NCBI RefSeq assembly: GCF_030817495.1
Contig: NZ_JAUSZK010000001.1
Location: 2,397,001-2,461,000 of the forward strand
DNA from: Streptomyces sp. V3I7
Lineage (GTDB): Bacteria; Actinomycetota; Actinomycetes; Streptomycetales; Streptomycetaceae
DNA: 64,000 nt
Direction: 5' to 3'
Shown: one piece after another, positions 27,778 through 38,857 of the stretch
How the letters are laid out: each line of letters begins with the position of its first letter
Position numbering within the stretch: the stretch's first letter is position 1
Program-made: the position numbers and the translations under genes
Notes under the pieces: generated by a model
The model's input: the letters and a program-made list of their open reading frames with translations, nothing else
Databases searched by the model: none
What the model was told of the DNA's origin: nothing

Positions 27778-30700
27778 TCAGCGGCCGGCGCCCACCGGCT
27801 CCTCCGGTTCCGCCTGGCCGAGGAAGGTCCGCCACAGCTCGGCGTACCGGCCGCCGCGCGCGATGAGTTCGTCGTGTGTGCCGTCCTCCGCGACGCTCCC
27901 GCGGTCCATCACCACGACCCGGTCGGCCCGGGCGGCGGTGGTGAGACGGTGCGCGACCACGAGCGTTGTACGGCGGCCGGTCAGCCGGTCGGTGGCCTGG
28001 TTGACCTGGGCCTCGGTGGCCAGGTCGAGGGCTGCCGTCGCCTCGTCGAGGAGCAGCACGTCGGGGTCGACGAGCTCGGCGCGGGCGAGGGCGATGAGCT
28101 GGCGCTGGCCCGCGGAGAGGTTGCGGCCGCGCTCGGCGACCTCGTGGAGGTAGCCGCCGTCGAGCGTGGCGATCATGTCGTGCGCGCCGACCGCCCGGGC
28201 CGCGGCCTCCACCTCGGCGTCGGTGGCGTCGGGGCGGCCGTAGGCGATGGCGTCGCGGACGGTGCCGGGGAAGAGGTACGCCTCCTGCGGGACGACACCG
28301 AGGCGGTGGCGGTACGACGTCAGGTCCAGCTCCCGCAGATCCGTGCCGTCGGCGGTCACCCGGCCGCCCGTCGGGTCGTAGAACCGGGCCACCAGCTTCA
28401 CCAGCGTCGACTTGCCGGCGCCGGTCTCGCCGACGAAGGCGACGGTCTGCCCAGCGGGAATCCTCAAGTCGACGGCGGTGAGCGCCTCTTCGCCGTCCCC
28501 GTACGCGAAGTGCACGTCCTCGAAGGCGATCTCGCCCTTGAGGGAGCGGACGCCTTGCGGCTTCTCGGCGGACGCGGTGGACGTCGGCTCGCGCAGCAGC
28601 TCCTGGATACGGCCGAGGGAGACGGTGGCCTGCTGGTAGCCGTCGAAGACCTGGGAGAGCTGCTGGACGGGTGCGAAGAACAGGTCGATGTAGAGCAGGT
28701 AGGCGACGAGCGCGCCGGTGGTCAGCGTGGCCGCCTCCACCCGGCCCGCGCCCGCGATCAGCACGGCGGCCGCGGCGACCGACGACAGCAGCTGCACGAA
28801 CGGGAAGTAGACGGAGATCAGCCACTGGCCGCGGATACGGGCGCGCCGGTAGTCGTCGCTGCGCTCGGTGAACCGCTTCCTGCCGTCCTCCTCGCGCCGG
28901 AAGGCCTGCACGATCCGCAGCCCGGACACCGACTCCTGGAGGTCGGCGTTGACCGTGGAGACCCGCTCACGGGCGAGTTCGTACGCCTTCACGCTCGCGC
29001 GGCGGAAGAAGAAGGTCGCGACGATCAGCGGGGGCAGGGTGGCGAAGACGACCAGCGCCAGCTGCACGTCGATGACGAGCAGGACGCCCATGATGCCGAA
29101 GAAGGTGACGACCGAGACGAACGCGGTGACCAGGCCGGTCTGCAGGAAGGTCGAGAGGGCGTCGACGTCGGTCGTCATCCGCGTCATGATCCGGCCGGTC
29201 AGCTCGCGCTCGTAGTAGTCGAGGCCGAGCCGCTGGAGCTGGGCGAAGATCTTCAGGCGCAGGGCGTACAGGACGCGTTCGCCGGTGCGGCCGGTCATCC
29301 GGGTCTCGCCGATCTGCGCCGCCCACTGCACGGCGACGGCGAGCAGGGCGAGCAGGGACGCCGCCCACACCGCGCCGAGGGCGAGCCGGGTGACGCCCTG
29401 GTCGATGCCGTGCCGGATCAGCACGGGCAGCAGCAGGCCCATGCCCGCGTCCATGGCGACGAGCAGCAGGCTGATCAGCAAGGGCGCCCCGAAGCCGCGC
29501 AGCAGGCGCTTCAGGCCGTACGACACCTCGGGCCGCACCGCCTGCGCCTCGTCGACGTCGGGAGTGTCGGCGGCCGGGGGCAGCGCCTCGACCTGGGCGA
29601 GGAGCTGGGGGGTGGCGGGGGCGTCGGCGAGGGCTGCGTCCTTGGTGGACTTGGTCTCGCGGTCCCCGGTCCACAGGTGCGGGGTGACGCCGCGCTCGGC
29701 GTCGAACTCGGCGTCCAGCTCCTCGCGGACGGAGGTGTCCTCCTCGGGGACGGTGGGGGTGGCGTGGCCCGGGGAGACGCCGCCCAGCTCGTCGGGGTCG
29801 GTGAGCAGGCGGCGGTAGAGGGCGGAGCGCTCCTGGAGTTCCTCGTGGGTGCCGATGTCGGCGAGCCGGCCGGCGTCGAGGACGGCGATGCGGTCGGCGA
29901 GGTTGAGGGTGGAGCGGCGGTGGGCGATGAGCAGAGTGGTCCGGCCGCGCATGACCTGCTGGAGCGCCTCGTGGATCTCGTGCTCGACGCGGGCGTCCAC
30001 GGCGGAGGTGGCGTCGTCGAGGACGAGCAGCCGCGGGTCGGTGAGCAGGGCGCGGGCGAGCGCGATGCGCTGGCGCTGGCCGCCGGAGAGGGTGAGGCCG
30101 TGCTCGCCGACCGTGGTGTCGTAGCCGTCGGGCAGCTCGGCGATGAAACGGTCCGCCTGGGCGGCGCGGGCGGCGGCCTCGATCTGCTCCTGGGTCGCGT
30201 CGGGGCGGCCGTAGGCGATGTTGGCGCGCACGGTGTCGGAGAAGAGGAAGGAGTCCTCGGGGACCAGGCCGATCGCGGCCCGCAGCGAGTCGAGGGTCAG
30301 CTCGCGCACGTCGTGGCCGCCGATGAGGACGGCGCCGTGGGTGACGTCGTAGAAGCGCGGCAGGAGGAGGGAGACCGTGGACTTGCCGGAGCCGGAGGAG
30401 CCGACGACCGCGAGGGTCTCGCCGGGGCGGATCTCGAAGCTGAGCCCTTCGAGGACGGGGCGCCGGTCGTCGTACCCGAAGGACACGTCGTCGAACTCGA
30501 CGGTCGCGGGTGCGTCGGCGGGAAGGGTCTTGGTCCCCTCTTCGAGCGTGGGCTCGGTGTCGATCAGCTCCAGGACGCGCTCGGAGCCGGCGCGGGCCTG
30601 CTGGCCGACGGTGAGCACCATGGCGAGCATCCGGACGGGGCCGACGAGCTGGGCGAGGTAGGTGGAGAAGGCGACGAAGGTGCCGAGCGTGATGTGCCCC

Positions 30701-31506
30701 TGGACGGCGAGCCAGCCGCCGAGCGCCAGCATGGCGACCTGGCCGAGGGCGGGTACGGCCTGGAGGGCCGGGGTGTACTTGCTGGTCAGACGGATGGTGC
30801 GCAGCCGCCCGGCGTACAGCCGCCGGCCGACCTCCCTGAGCTTCCCGGTCTCCTGCTCCTCCTGCCCGAAGCCCTTGACCACGCGTACGCCGCTGACGGC
30901 ACCGTCGACCACGCCCGCGACGGCGGCGGCCTGGGCCTGGGCGTACCAGGTGGCGGGGTGGAGCTTGGCGCGGCTGCGCCTGGCGATCCACCACAGGGCC
31001 GGGGCCACGGCCAGGGCGACCAGGGTCAGCGGCAGCGACAGCCAGGACATGATCACCAGGGAGATCAGGAAGAGCAGGACGTTGCCGATGGTCATCGGCA
31101 GCATGAAGAGCAGGCCCTGGATGAGCTGGAGGTCGCTGGTGGCACGGCCGACGACCTGGCCGGTGGACAGCTCGTCCTGACGGCGGCCGTCGAGCCGGGT
31201 GATCGTGGCGTACATCGCCGTGCGCAGGTCGTGCTGGACGTCGAGGGCGAGGCGGCCGCCGTAGTAGCGGCGGATGTAGGTAAGGACGTAGACGAGGACG
31301 GCGGCGCCGAGCAGGAGGCCCGCCCAGGGGGCCATGGCCCGGGTGTGGTGGCCGATCACGTCGTCGATGATCACCTTGGTGATCAGCGGGACCAGGGCCA
31401 TGACGGCCATGCCCGCGAGGGAGGAGCCGAGGGCCAGGACGACGTCCTTGGGATAGCGCCAGGCGTAGCCCGCCAGCCGTCGTGCCCATCCCCGTTGCGC
31501 TGCCAC
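27778..31506 (-). CDS. Fused heterodimer-type ABC exporter (two TMD-NBD halves in one chain)
   Basis: A 1242-residue protein that is two type IV ABC exporters in tandem. Half one has [23 protein letters not shown] and Walker [14 protein letters not shown], with Asp in place of the catalytic Glu. Half two has [10 protein letters not shown], the altered signature [13 protein letters not shown] and Walker [12 protein letters not shown] with Glu. So one ATP site is consensus and the other degenerate, as in TM287/288 and BmrCD. An acidic linker of about 130 residues joins the halves. It likely exports a lipid, drug or secondary metabolite. GTG at 31506 has GGAAGG upstream; a longer start at 31560 is possible. 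Confidence 0.92.
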   Translation of the reverse strand: MAAQRGWARRLAGYAWRYPKDVVLALGSSLAGMAVMALVPLITKVIIDDVIGHHTRAMAPWAGLLLGAAVLVYVLTYIRRYYGGRLALDVQHDLRTAMYATITRLDGRRQDELSTGQVVGRATSDLQLIQGLLFMLPMTIGNVLLFLISLVIMSWLSLPLTLVALAVAPALWWIARRSRAKLHPATWYAQAQAAAVAGVVDGAVSGVRVVKGFGQEEQETGKLREVGRRLYAGRLRTIRLTSKYTPALQAVPALGQVAMLALGGWLAVQGHITLGTFVAFSTYLAQLVGPVRMLAMVLTVGQQARAGSERVLELIDTEPTLEEGTKTLPADAPATVEFDDVSFGYDDRRPVLEGLSFEIRPGETLAVVGSSGSGKSTVSLLLPRFYDVTHGAVLIGGHDVRELTLDSLRAAIGLVPEDSFLFSDTVRANIAYGRPDATQEQIEAAARAAQADRFIAELPDGYDTTVGEHGLTLSGGQRQRIALARALLTDPRLLVLDDATSAVDARVEHEIHEALQQVMRGRTTLLIAHRRSTLNLADRIAVLDAGRLADIGTHEELQERSALYRRLLTDPDELGGVSPGHATPTVPEEDTSVREELDAEFDAERGVTPHLWTGDRETKSTKDAALADAPATPQLLAQVEALPPAADTPDVDEAQAVRPEVSYGLKRLLRGFGAPLLISLLLVAMDAGMGLLLPVLIRHGIDQGVTRLALGAVWAASLLALLAVAVQWAAQIGETRMTGRTGERVLYALRLKIFAQLQRLGLDYYERELTGRIMTRMTTDVDALSTFLQTGLVTAFVSVVTFFGIMGVLLVIDVQLALVVFATLPPLIVATFFFRRASVKAYELARERVSTVNADLQESVSGLRIVQAFRREEDGRKRFTERSDDYRRARIRGQWLISVYFPFVQLLSSVAAAAVLIAGAGRVEAATLTTGALVAYLLYIDLFFAPVQQLSQVFDGYQQATVSLGRIQELLREPTSTASAEKPQGVRSLKGEIAFEDVHFAYGDGEEALTAVDLRIPAGQTVAFVGETGAGKSTLVKLVARFYDPTGGRVTADGTDLRELDLTSYRHRLGVVPQEAYLFPGTVRDAIAYGRPDATDAEVEAAARAVGAHDMIATLDGGYLHEVAERGRNLSAGQRQLIALARAELVDPDVLLLDEATAALDLATEAQVNQATDRLTGRRTTLVVAHRLTTAARADRVVVMDRGSVAEDGTHDELIARGGRYAELWRTFLGQAEPEEPVGAGR

Positions 31507-31609
31507 TCCGGTGCCTTCCGTCGGTCCTGACCTCTGTCCTGATCTTCCGGAAGGCACCAACGCCGTGGGCGGCGGATTTCATCCCGCCGCAACAGACGGT
31601 GGGGCCACG

Positions 31610-32461
31610 TCAGGCCGCCAGGTCCCGGTGGATGACCTTGGCGACGCCCTGGATGGTGTTGATCCCGTAGCTCATCGTGCTGTTCCCGTGGGTCAGCACG
31701 GTGATCATGTAGTCGTGGCCGTTGCCGTTGAACGTGCCGACGCTGTGCACCCGCCAGCCGTGGGTGGAGCGCTGCAGCCAGCCGTTCTTGACGTGGACGG
31801 CGACACCGGATGGGGCGCCGTACGGGGTGCCCCAGCGCTGGGACGAGATGACCTGGCCCATGAGCTTGAGGATGTAGGCACGCGAGTTGTCGCTGAGCAC
31901 GGCGTTTCTCGCGGTGATCAGCTTCAGCAGCTTCTGCTCGTCGGTGACCGTGATCTGGGTCAGCCCCCAGTAGCCGTTGGCGCCGGGGATCGTCTGTGTC
32001 ATCCCTGCGTCACTCAGGAAGCCCCTGATCTTCGTCAGACCCAGCTGCTTCCACAGCGTGCTGGTCGCGGTGTTGTCCGACTGGGTGATCATCGCTTTGG
32101 CGAGCGAGACCTCGCGGTCGGTCAGGTACCGGTTGTGCTTCTTCGCGTCCCACAGCAGCGTGGCAAGGACGGTGACCTTGACGACGCTGGCGGAGTCGTA
32201 GGCGGTGGTGGAGCGCAGGGTGCAGGTGGTGTTCGTGGTGCGGTCGTAGAGGCCGACGGCGATGGTGCCGGCCCGGCTTGCGAGGGCGGCCGTGATGTCG
32301 GTCCTCAGCTTGTCGGCGAGGCCGGCCCTGGCCGACGTACAGCTGACGGCGGGCGCCGTGGCCGCGACGGCGGGCGAGGCCGCCGCCACCCCCGACACGA
32401 GCACGCCCGCGACGATGCCGGCGCCGAGCACCCGGGTGCGCCCGGATATCCGGTGAGTCAT
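31610..32461 (-). CDS. Secreted class A beta-lactamase-like serine hydrolase
   Basis: A 283-residue exported protein with a signal peptide to about residue 34 (ASPAVAA). It has the penicillin-recognising fold motifs: SVVK (Ser92, Lys95), SDN (128-130) and a KNG box (225-227) in place of KTG. Residues between SDN and KNG lack a clear omega-loop ExxLN Glu, so efficient penicillin hydrolysis is doubtful. A cell-wall DD-peptidase-like or unknown hydrolytic role is equally likely. Cys41 and Cys80 could form a disulfide. It is alone, divergent from the I36 gene. Confidence 0.85.
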   Translation of the reverse strand: MTHRISGRTRVLGAGIVAGVLVSGVAAASPAVAATAPAVSCTSARAGLADKLRTDITAALASRAGTIAVGLYDRTTNTTCTLRSTTAYDSASVVKVTVLATLLWDAKKHNRYLTDREVSLAKAMITQSDNTATSTLWKQLGLTKIRGFLSDAGMTQTIPGANGYWGLTQITVTDEQKLLKLITARNAVLSDNSRAYILKLMGQVISSQRWGTPYGAPSGVAVHVKNGWLQRSTHGWRVHSVGTFNGNGHDYMITVLTHGNSTMSYGINTIQGVAKVIHRDLAA

Positions 32462-32719
32462 GGAGGTTCCCCATTCCGTTGGACGACGTCGAGCGGCCGG
32501 TGGGGACGCTCGCTCTCCTGACTCGCCGAGCTGGCCGAAAGTTGTACAGGAGTTCGCGCGACGGGGGCGGGGCGGGGCGGGCAGCGACCGGTGCGACTAG
32601 TTCGCTCACGCAGGTGATGTCGATCTTCGGCCCGGGCGTGTCCGCACGTCAGGTCGGCAGCATGGGGACATCTCGGCGGATCGGCCGGGATGTCCCAACT
32701 CCCCCTCCTGGAGAGTTCG

Positions 32720-33094
32720 ATGAAGCTGCGTTCCTGGTCCCTCGGTGCCGCGCTCGCCCTGACCGCCCTGCTCCTGCCCGCCCACGCGGCCTCCGCCCAG
32801 GCCGCCCCGCCTCCGTGTCCCGACGGTTCGGTGTGCTTCTGGAGCGGGGAGGGATTCTCAGGGAGCTACTGGGAGTGGACCGCCCGCAGCGGCTACCGCG
32901 ACATGCCGCCCAGCCTCCACGACCACGTCGGCTCCGCCGTCGCGAGCACCCGGGCCTGCTTCATCAACTGGTCCCCCCTCGAGAAGCGCGACGTCTTCAA
33001 CGGCGACTGGCGCCTCCCGCTACCTCGGCGACTTCGGCGGCCGGATCGACGGGGTGGGTCCGGGCGTCTGCTGAGCCGCGCCACCATCGACTGA
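32720..33094 (+). CDS. Peptidase inhibitor family I36 (SMPI-like) secreted protein, apparently frameshifted
   Basis: An exported small protein with signal peptide 1-28 and then CPDGSVCFWSGEGFSGSYWEW, the crystallin-like N-terminal motif of Streptomyces metalloprotease inhibitor relatives. The frame is good to FNGDWR. It then turns Arg-rich (LPLPRRLRRPDRRG) and ends at 33094. One frame over, from about 33012, the DNA reads SRYLGDFGGRIDGVGPGVC and stops at 33072-33074, a natural I36 ending with a terminal Cys. A single extra base near 33010 explains this. It may be a real mutation or a sequence error. GGAG is 6-7 nt before the ATG. Confidence 0.72.
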   Translation: MKLRSWSLGAALALTALLLPAHAASAQAAPPPCPDGSVCFWSGEGFSGSYWEWTARSGYRDMPPSLHDHVGSAVASTRACFINWSPLEKRDVFNGDWRLPLPRRLRRPDRRGGSGRLLSRATID

Positions 33095-33099
33095 CGCGC

Positions 33100-33142
33100 G
33101 CCGCCGCCCGATCCGCCCGCGCCAGACGGGTCGGGCGGCGGC
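33100..33142 (+). terminator. Stem-loop terminator after the I36 gene
   Basis: GCCGCCGCCCGA (33100-33111) pairs with TCGGGCGGCGGC (33131-33142), and CCG/CGG extend the stem inward. It lies just after the inhibitor gene. Confidence 0.7.
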
Positions 33143-33233
33143 TGCCTCCCGCCCCAGGGGGGCGTCGAAACTTGTCCAGGACTTGAATTGACGGCGGATC
33201 ACCTTCAACAGCGCGCCCGTTACATTCCCGCTC

Positions 33234-34367
33234 ATGAAGATGAACCTGACCCGCCGAAGCCTGATACGCGGCGGCACCGGCCTCGCCGCAGGCGCCGCCG
33301 CCGTGATGGCGCTGCCCGCCCCCGCCGCCTCCGCCGCCCCGGTGAACCCGGCGAGCATCCCTACGGGCGCGCCCCTGATCGATGTCGCCGACGGCTCCAC
33401 CCGCTGGCTGGGCGGCGTCACCAACCAGGACACCTCGACCACCCTCCAGGGCATCGCCTTCGACTCGGTCAACGGTCACCTCTACACGCTCCAGATCGCG
33501 GGCGCGAGCCAGGTCGCCTACCTCCGCTCGGGCAGCCAGGTCGCGGTGACGTCGTCGATCGGCGCCCCTGACCACGACACCTCGGGCGACCTCTGCCTGA
33601 CCCGCCACGACCTGGCCACCGGCGCCGTCACCGGCTACGTGTACCTGCTGGGCTTCGGCCACGGCGTCTCCCTGGGCATCGAGCCGGCGAACGGCAGCAC
33701 GCCTGCCTACGTCTGGACCGAGGCGGGCGCGGGCCAGAGCGGCTACGGCCAGGAGTTCGTCCGCTTCCCGTTCGCCAACCAGACCGTGCTGTGGACCAGC
33801 CACCCGGCCGTCCAGCGCTTCGGCTCCCCGGACCCGGCGGCGACCTCGATGACCCCGTCGGTGGACGTGGACCACAACATCCTGCTGATCCGCTACGCGA
33901 TGGGCTCGGACCACTGGTTCGCGGCCTACGACCTGTCCGCCGCCATCGCCACGGCAAACACCGGCACGCTGCCCGCTCCGCTGGCCCAGATCCAGCAGCC
34001 GCCGCTGTACAAGTACGACGCCAACGGCACGCCGACCAGCACCCCGGCGACCTTCCAGGGCTTCACCTCGTACGGTCAGTACGCCTACATGCTCGACGGC
34101 GACCCCCGCATCAGCACCCCTTCGGGGACCCTGACCGGCGTCGACAAGTGGGCGATCCACACGACGTCGTTCGACCTGAACGGGACGCAGAACGACCCGA
34201 CCACCGGGTACATCAAGAGCACCCACTCCGAGGCCGACGCCGCCGCCGACCCCCGCGAGCCGGAGGGCATGGCCATCCACACCGGAAGCGGCGCCCCGCG
34301 CCTGTGCTTCGGCATCACCAACAACGCTGGTTCCACGCGCCAGTTCGACCTGTACTACAAGGTCTGA
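33234..34367 (+). CDS. Tat-secreted protein of unknown function, possible beta-propeller
   Basis: A 377-residue protein with a twin-arginine signal peptide: LTRRSLIRGGTGLAAG followed by an Ala-rich core and PAASAA cleavage region. The mature part has regularly spaced segments such as LQGIAFDSVNGHLYTLQIAG, GDLCLTRHDLATGAVTGYVYLLGFGHG and FQGFTSYGQYAYMLDG, a pattern like the repeated blades of phage-baseplate or teichoic-acid-protein-C-like beta-propellers in Gram-positive exoproteins. I see no catalytic motif. It stands alone between the I36 gene and a gene-poor segment. The function is not assigned. Confidence 0.78.
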   Translation: MKMNLTRRSLIRGGTGLAAGAAAVMALPAPAASAAPVNPASIPTGAPLIDVADGSTRWLGGVTNQDTSTTLQGIAFDSVNGHLYTLQIAGASQVAYLRSGSQVAVTSSIGAPDHDTSGDLCLTRHDLATGAVTGYVYLLGFGHGVSLGIEPANGSTPAYVWTEAGAGQSGYGQEFVRFPFANQTVLWTSHPAVQRFGSPDPAATSMTPSVDVDHNILLIRYAMGSDHWFAAYDLSAAIATANTGTLPAPLAQIQQPPLYKYDANGTPTSTPATFQGFTSYGQYAYMLDGDPRISTPSGTLTGVDKWAIHTTSFDLNGTQNDPTTGYIKSTHSEADAAADPREPEGMAIHTGSGAPRLCFGITNNAGSTRQFDLYYKV

Positions 34368-34413
34368 GCGGGCCGGAGTCTCCGAGGACAGCGGCGCCCA
34401 CCCCTCGCTTCAC

Positions 34414-34524
34414 TCACCGTGGTGTGGTCGCCGCTGCCACGAACATCGGCACTGCCACGAAGAGCCGGTCGGCCTCAGCCCGCTCCCGCTGACCGGCGAT
34501 CCAGCCGTCCGTCTGTTCGCGGGT
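34414..34524 (-). pseudogene. Possible C-terminal remnant of a SAM-dependent methyltransferase
   Basis: On the minus strand this stretch reads LTREQTDGWIAGQRERAEADR then LFVAVPMFVAAATTPR and a stop. This is how the last helix and beta-hairpin of many actinobacterial class I methyltransferases look. There is no SAM-binding N-terminal part in the 295-nt gap, and the frame upstream is unrelated. It is probably a decayed fragment; the similarity is short and judged by eye. Confidence 0.35.
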
Positions 34525-34662
34525 GAGCGCCGGTGGTGCGGGCCGCTTGGACCAGTCCGGCGAGCAAGGGCAAGCAAGTCGACCCGGTGAACACACCCGT
34601 GTGCACGTTCAGCTCCACGACCCGCCCCTCGGCGCCGAAGGCAGTGCGCGAATCAACACACC

Positions 34663-36348
34663 TCAGCCCAGGTGCGTCGGCGCGAACATCCGCAAGAGTG
34701 CCGGGAGTACGACCACCGACGGGCCCGGGGAGGCCAGGGCCTTCGCCAGGTCGGCCTCCAGGGCCTCCGGGGTCGTACGGATTCCCGGGACGCCGAAGGA
34801 TTCGGCGAGGGCTACGTAGTCGGGGCGGGTCAGCTCCGTTGCCGTTGCCTGGCCGAAGGCGTCGGTCATGTATTCGCGGAGGATGCCGTAGCCGCCGTCG
34901 TCGATGATCAGCCAGGTCACCGGGAGTTCGTACTGCTTCGCCGTTGCCAGTTCGGCGATCGAGTACAGGGCTCCGCCGTCGCCGGAGACCGCCAGGACCG
35001 GGTGGGCCGGGTCGGCGGCGGCCGCGCCGAGCGCCGCCGGGAAGCCGTAGCCGAGGCCGCCGGCGCCCTGGGCCGAGTGCATGGTGTTGGCGCCCCGGGG
35101 GTCGAAGGCCGACCAGGCCCAGTAGGCGAGGATGGTCATGTCCCAGAACGACGGGGAGTCGGCGGGCAGGGCTCGGCGGACGGCCGTCAACACGTCCTGC
35201 TCCAGGGTGAGTTCCTGGGAGGCGATCCGGTCGGCGACCTTCGCGAGGACCGCGCGTACACGCTCCGGGGCCGACTCGTCGACGCGCTCCTCCACCGTCT
35301 CCAGCAGGGCCTGGAGCGCGAGCCGCGCGTCGGCGTGGATGCCGAGGGCCGGGTGGTTGGACTCCAGCTTGCCGAGGTCGGCCTCGATCTGGATGACCCG
35401 GCCCCGGGGCTTGAACGTGTGGTAGTTGGAGGAGAGTTCGCCGAGGCCCGAGCCCACCACCAGGAGGACGTCCGCCTCCTCCAGGAAGTCCGTCGTGTGC
35501 CGGTCCTCCAGCCAGGACTGGAGCGAGAGCAGGTGCTCCCAGGGGAAAGCGCCCTTGCCGCCGAAGGTCGTCACGACCGGGGCGTTCAGCTTCTCGGCCA
35601 GTTGCAGCAGCTTGCCCGACGCGTCCGCTCGTACCACTCCGCCGCCCGCGATGATCGCGGGCCTTTCCGCACGTGACAGCAAGTCGGCGGCCACCGCGGT
35701 CAGTTCGGGGCGCGGGGCCAGGTCCTCCGGGGCCGCGTCCACCGCCGTCACCACCGGCAGCGCGGTCGGAGCAAGCAGCACGTCCTGCGGGATCTCCACC
35801 CACACCGGGCCGTGCGGAGCGGTCAGCGCCGACTTCCAGGCGGCCGCCAGAGCGGACGGGATCTGTGACTGGGTGCGGACGGTGTGGACCGACTTCACCA
35901 CGCCCCGGAACGAGGCCGACTGGTCCGGGAGTTCGTGCAGGTAGCCGTGGCGGCCGCCGCCCAGACCGGCCGTCGGGATCTGGCTGCTGATCGCCAGCAC
36001 CGGGGCGGAGGCGGAAGCCGCCTCCTGGAGGGCCGCCAGCGAGGTCAGGGCGCCCGGGCCCGTGGAGAGGAGCAGCGGCGCCGCCTGGCCGGTGATCCGG
36101 CCGTACGCGTCCGCCGCGAAGCCCGCGTTGTTCTCCACGCGCAGGCCCACATAGCGGAGAGAGGAGCGACGCAGCGCGTCGAACATTCCCAGCGCGTGCT
36201 GGCCGGGCAGGCCGAAGACCGTCGTCGCGCCCAGCCCGGCCAGGGTCTCCACGACCAGGTCTCCGCCGTTGCGGCCGGAGGGAGGGTTCAGAGCAGCGGA
36301 GATCTGCGCCTCCGTCGGGCGGAGCACCAGGTCGTGGTCGTGGGTCAC
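34663..36348 (-). CDS. Thiamine-diphosphate-dependent enzyme, acetolactate synthase large-subunit-like
   Basis: A 561-residue ThDP enzyme with all three domains: Pyr domain with [18 protein letters not shown] and [16 protein letters not shown] (catalytic Glu in RVENNAG), a central domain with [14 protein letters not shown], and a PP domain with [16 protein letters not shown] and [17 protein letters not shown] plus IIDDGGYG. It resembles decarboxylases and ligases of 2-keto acids but lacks a partnering small subunit. The GTG at 36348 overlaps the ureohydrolase stop as GTGA, so both are co-translated. It probably handles a keto acid from guanidino-compound or amine breakdown; that role is inferred. 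Confidence 0.88.
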   Translation of the reverse strand: MTHDHDLVLRPTEAQISAALNPPSGRNGGDLVVETLAGLGATTVFGLPGQHALGMFDALRRSSLRYVGLRVENNAGFAADAYGRITGQAAPLLLSTGPGALTSLAALQEAASASAPVLAISSQIPTAGLGGGRHGYLHELPDQSASFRGVVKSVHTVRTQSQIPSALAAAWKSALTAPHGPVWVEIPQDVLLAPTALPVVTAVDAAPEDLAPRPELTAVAADLLSRAERPAIIAGGGVVRADASGKLLQLAEKLNAPVVTTFGGKGAFPWEHLLSLQSWLEDRHTTDFLEEADVLLVVGSGLGELSSNYHTFKPRGRVIQIEADLGKLESNHPALGIHADARLALQALLETVEERVDESAPERVRAVLAKVADRIASQELTLEQDVLTAVRRALPADSPSFWDMTILAYWAWSAFDPRGANTMHSAQGAGGLGYGFPAALGAAAADPAHPVLAVSGDGGALYSIAELATAKQYELPVTWLIIDDGGYGILREYMTDAFGQATATELTRPDYVALAESFGVPGIRTTPEALEADLAKALASPGPSVVVLPALLRMFAPTHLG

Positions 36349-37322
36349 TTCGAGCGAGCCTCTGCAATCTGGCGGGACATGATGGTGGTCAGCTCGTACG
36401 CCGTGTGGGAGGCCGCCACCGACGTGATCTCGGCGTGGTCGTACGCGGGGGCGACCTCGACGACGTCCGCCGAGACGAGGTTGCAGCCGGCCAGGCCGCG
36501 CAGGATCTCCAGCAGCTCCCGCGAGGTCATGCCGCCCGCCTCCGGCGTACCGGTGCCGGGGGCGTGCGCCGGGTCGAGGCAGTCGATGTCGATGGAGATG
36601 TACAGCGGGCGGTCGCCGATGCGCTGGCGCAGCTGGTCGGCGACCTCGTCGGCGCCGCGGCGGTAGACGTCGGCGGAGGTGACGATGCCGAAGCCCATCT
36701 TCTCGTCGTCGGTGAGGTCCTGCTTGCCGTACAGCGGGCCGCGGGTGCCGACGTGGGAGAGGGCCGAGGTGTCGAGGATGCCCTCCTCCACCGCGCGGCG
36801 GAATGGCGTCCCGTGCGTGTACTCGGCGCCGAAGTACGTGTCCCACGTGTCGAGGTGGGCGTCGAAGTGCAGGAGCGCCACCGGGCCGTGCTTCTTGGCC
36901 ACCGAGCGCAGCAGCGGCAGGGCGATCGTGTGGTCGCCGCCCAGGGTCATCAGGCGCGCGCCCGTGCCGAGGAGGTCGTCCGCCGCCGCCTCGATGGTCT
37001 CCACGGCCTCGTTGATGTTGAACGGGTTCGCCGCGATGTCGCCGGCGTCCGCGACCTGGGCGAGCGCGAACGGGGAGGCGTCCTGCGCGGGGTTGTACGG
37101 GCGCAGCAGCCGGGACGCCTCGCGGATGGCGTTGCCGCCGAAGCGGGCGCCCGGCCGGTACGAGACGCCGGAGTCGAACGGCACGCCCACCACGGCGACG
37201 TCGGCCGTGCCGACCTCGTCGAGGCGCGGCAGCCGCGCGAAGGTGGCGGGGCCCGCGTACCGCGGGACGCGGGACGAGTCGACGGGACCGACGGGACCGC
37301 GAGGCGTCTCGTTGCTGCTCAT
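36345..37322 (-). CDS. speB: Agmatinase-family ureohydrolase (agmatinase or guanidinobutyrase)
   Basis: A 325-residue binuclear-manganese ureohydrolase that hydrolyses a guanidino compound to an amine and urea. Metal motifs are [10 protein letters not shown] (about 126), [10 protein letters not shown] (about 150) and [19 protein letters not shown] (about 242). GAAGG lies before the ATG at 37322. Sequence does not separate agmatine from guanidinobutyrate or other guanidino acids. Placement between a sodium symporter and a ThDP enzyme with a divergent PucR regulator argues for nutrient catabolism rather than polyamine synthesis. Confidence 0.9.
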   Translation of the reverse strand: MSSNETPRGPVGPVDSSRVPRYAGPATFARLPRLDEVGTADVAVVGVPFDSGVSYRPGARFGGNAIREASRLLRPYNPAQDASPFALAQVADAGDIAANPFNINEAVETIEAAADDLLGTGARLMTLGGDHTIALPLLRSVAKKHGPVALLHFDAHLDTWDTYFGAEYTHGTPFRRAVEEGILDTSALSHVGTRGPLYGKQDLTDDEKMGFGIVTSADVYRRGADEVADQLRQRIGDRPLYISIDIDCLDPAHAPGTGTPEAGGMTSRELLEILRGLAGCNLVSADVVEVAPAYDHAEITSVAASHTAYELTTIMSRQIAEARSK

Positions 37323-37396
37323 GCTGGATTGCCTTCTTTCATGCGCTTCGTCGCGGATGAGGTGGATGCGCTGGATGCACTGCTTGTCGTACGACT

Positions 37397-38857
37397 CTAC
37401 TGGTGAGCCGGGACGGGTTCGGACGCGAGTTCGGTGGACCGTCCGGCGAGGCGCTCGCGCCAGGCGGAGAGGACGGCGGCGTCGGTCGGCTTCGTCGCCA
37501 GTGAGACGGCGACGTAGGCGGCGAGGGAGGACAGGAGGCCGTAGTAGACGGGCTCGTTGGCGAGGATGCCGTACGTCGCCATGAGGCCGATGACCGCGAG
37601 GCCGCCGACGATCACCGAGGCGAGGGCGCCCTGCACGGTGCCCCGCTTCCACAGCAGTCCGCCGAGGATCGGGACGAGGAGCCCGCCGACGAGGAGGTTG
37701 TACGCCACGGTCAGCGCCTCGACGACGTTGTTCAGCGCGATGGCGGTGCCGATCACGGCGAGACCCATGATGAGGATGAAGGCCCGGTTGCCCTTGACCT
37801 CGTCGTGCGCGTCCTCGGAGCGGTGCGCGACGCCCCGCAGCCGCGACCAGATGTCGTTGTTGGCGACGGTGGCGCAGGCGATCAGGGCGCCGGAGGAGGT
37901 GGACATCACGGCGGCCAGCGCGGCGGCGAGCACCAACCCGCGGACGCCGATGGGCAGTTCGTCCTTGACGATGGTGGCGAAGGCGTCGTCGGGGCTGCTC
38001 AGCTTGGGGTAGAGGACCTTGGCGGCGGTGCCGATGACGGAGCCGGCGACGGCGTACGCCAGGCAGTAGGTGCCCGCGACCGTGCCGCCCCACTTGGCGG
38101 TCTTGTCACCGCGCGCGGTGAACACCCGCTGCCAGATGTCCTGACCGATGAGCATGCCGAAGGTGTAGATCAGCACGTAGGTGAAGATCGTCTCGCCGCC
38201 GATGCCCAGCGGGTCGAAGTACTCGGTGGGCAGCTTGGCCTTCATCTCGGAGAAGCCGCCCGCCTTGACGACCGCGATCGGCAGGAGCAGCAGGAGCACG
38301 CCGATCGTCTTGACGACGAACTGCACCATGTCGGTGAGGGTGATCGACCACATGCCGCCGAGCGTGGAGTAGGCGACGACGATGGAACCGCCGAGGATGA
38401 TCGCGACGGTGCGGTTCATGTCGAACAGGACGTCGAAGATCGTGGCGTACGCGATGGTCGAGGTGACCGCGAGCATGAGGGTGTACGCCCACATGACCAC
38501 GCCGGAGATGACGCCGGCCCGTCCGCCGTAGCGCAGGTCGAGCATCTCGGAGACGGTGTAGACCTTCAGGCGCGCGATGCGGGCGGAGAAGAAGACCGAC
38601 AGCGCGAGCAGGCCGAGGCCGATGGTGAAGACCATCCAGGCGCCGGAGAGTCCGTACTGGTAGCCGAGGCCGACTCCACCGATGGTGGACGCGCCGCCGA
38701 GGACGATCGCGGCCATGGTGCCGGAGTACATGACGGGACCGAGCCGCCGTCCGGCGACCAGGAACTCGCTCTTGGACTTGGCGCGGCGCATGCCCCACCA
38801 GCCCATGGCCAGCATCCCGGCCAGATAGACGACGATCACTGCATAGTCGACGGCCAT
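37397..38857 (-). CDS. Sodium:solute symporter (SSS family)
   Basis: A 486-residue polytopic membrane protein of the SSS family. It starts [25 protein letters not shown], followed by [34 protein letters not shown], the segment carrying the family sodium-site residues, and about 13 hydrophobic helices in all. GGAGGG is 7 nt before the ATG at 38857. It should import a solute with sodium, and gene context points to agmatine, guanidinobutyrate, a purine-derived or similar nitrogenous compound. It is first in the operon with the ureohydrolase (74-nt gap) and ThDP enzyme. Confidence 0.9.
   Translation of the reverse strand: MAVDYAVIVVYLAGMLAMGWWGMRRAKSKSEFLVAGRRLGPVMYSGTMAAIVLGGASTIGGVGLGYQYGLSGAWMVFTIGLGLLALSVFFSARIARLKVYTVSEMLDLRYGGRAGVISGVVMWAYTLMLAVTSTIAYATIFDVLFDMNRTVAIILGGSIVVAYSTLGGMWSITLTDMVQFVVKTIGVLLLLLPIAVVKAGGFSEMKAKLPTEYFDPLGIGGETIFTYVLIYTFGMLIGQDIWQRVFTARGDKTAKWGGTVAGTYCLAYAVAGSVIGTAAKVLYPKLSSPDDAFATIVKDELPIGVRGLVLAAALAAVMSTSSGALIACATVANNDIWSRLRGVAHRSEDAHDEVKGNRAFILIMGLAVIGTAIALNNVVEALTVAYNLLVGGLLVPILGGLLWKRGTVQGALASVIVGGLAVIGLMATYGILANEPVYYGLLSSLAAYVAVSLATKPTDAAVLSAWRERLAGRSTELASEPVPAHQ

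Noticed and set aside
27706..31530. 1274-codon open frame on the plus strand
   Set aside because: It is the antisense of the fused ABC exporter and its composition (Gly, Glu, Asp, Val, Gln) has no protein-like motifs.
28967..31582. 871-codon minus-strand frame overlapping the ABC exporter
   Set aside because: Arg/Pro-rich shifted-frame shadow of the exporter without any motif.
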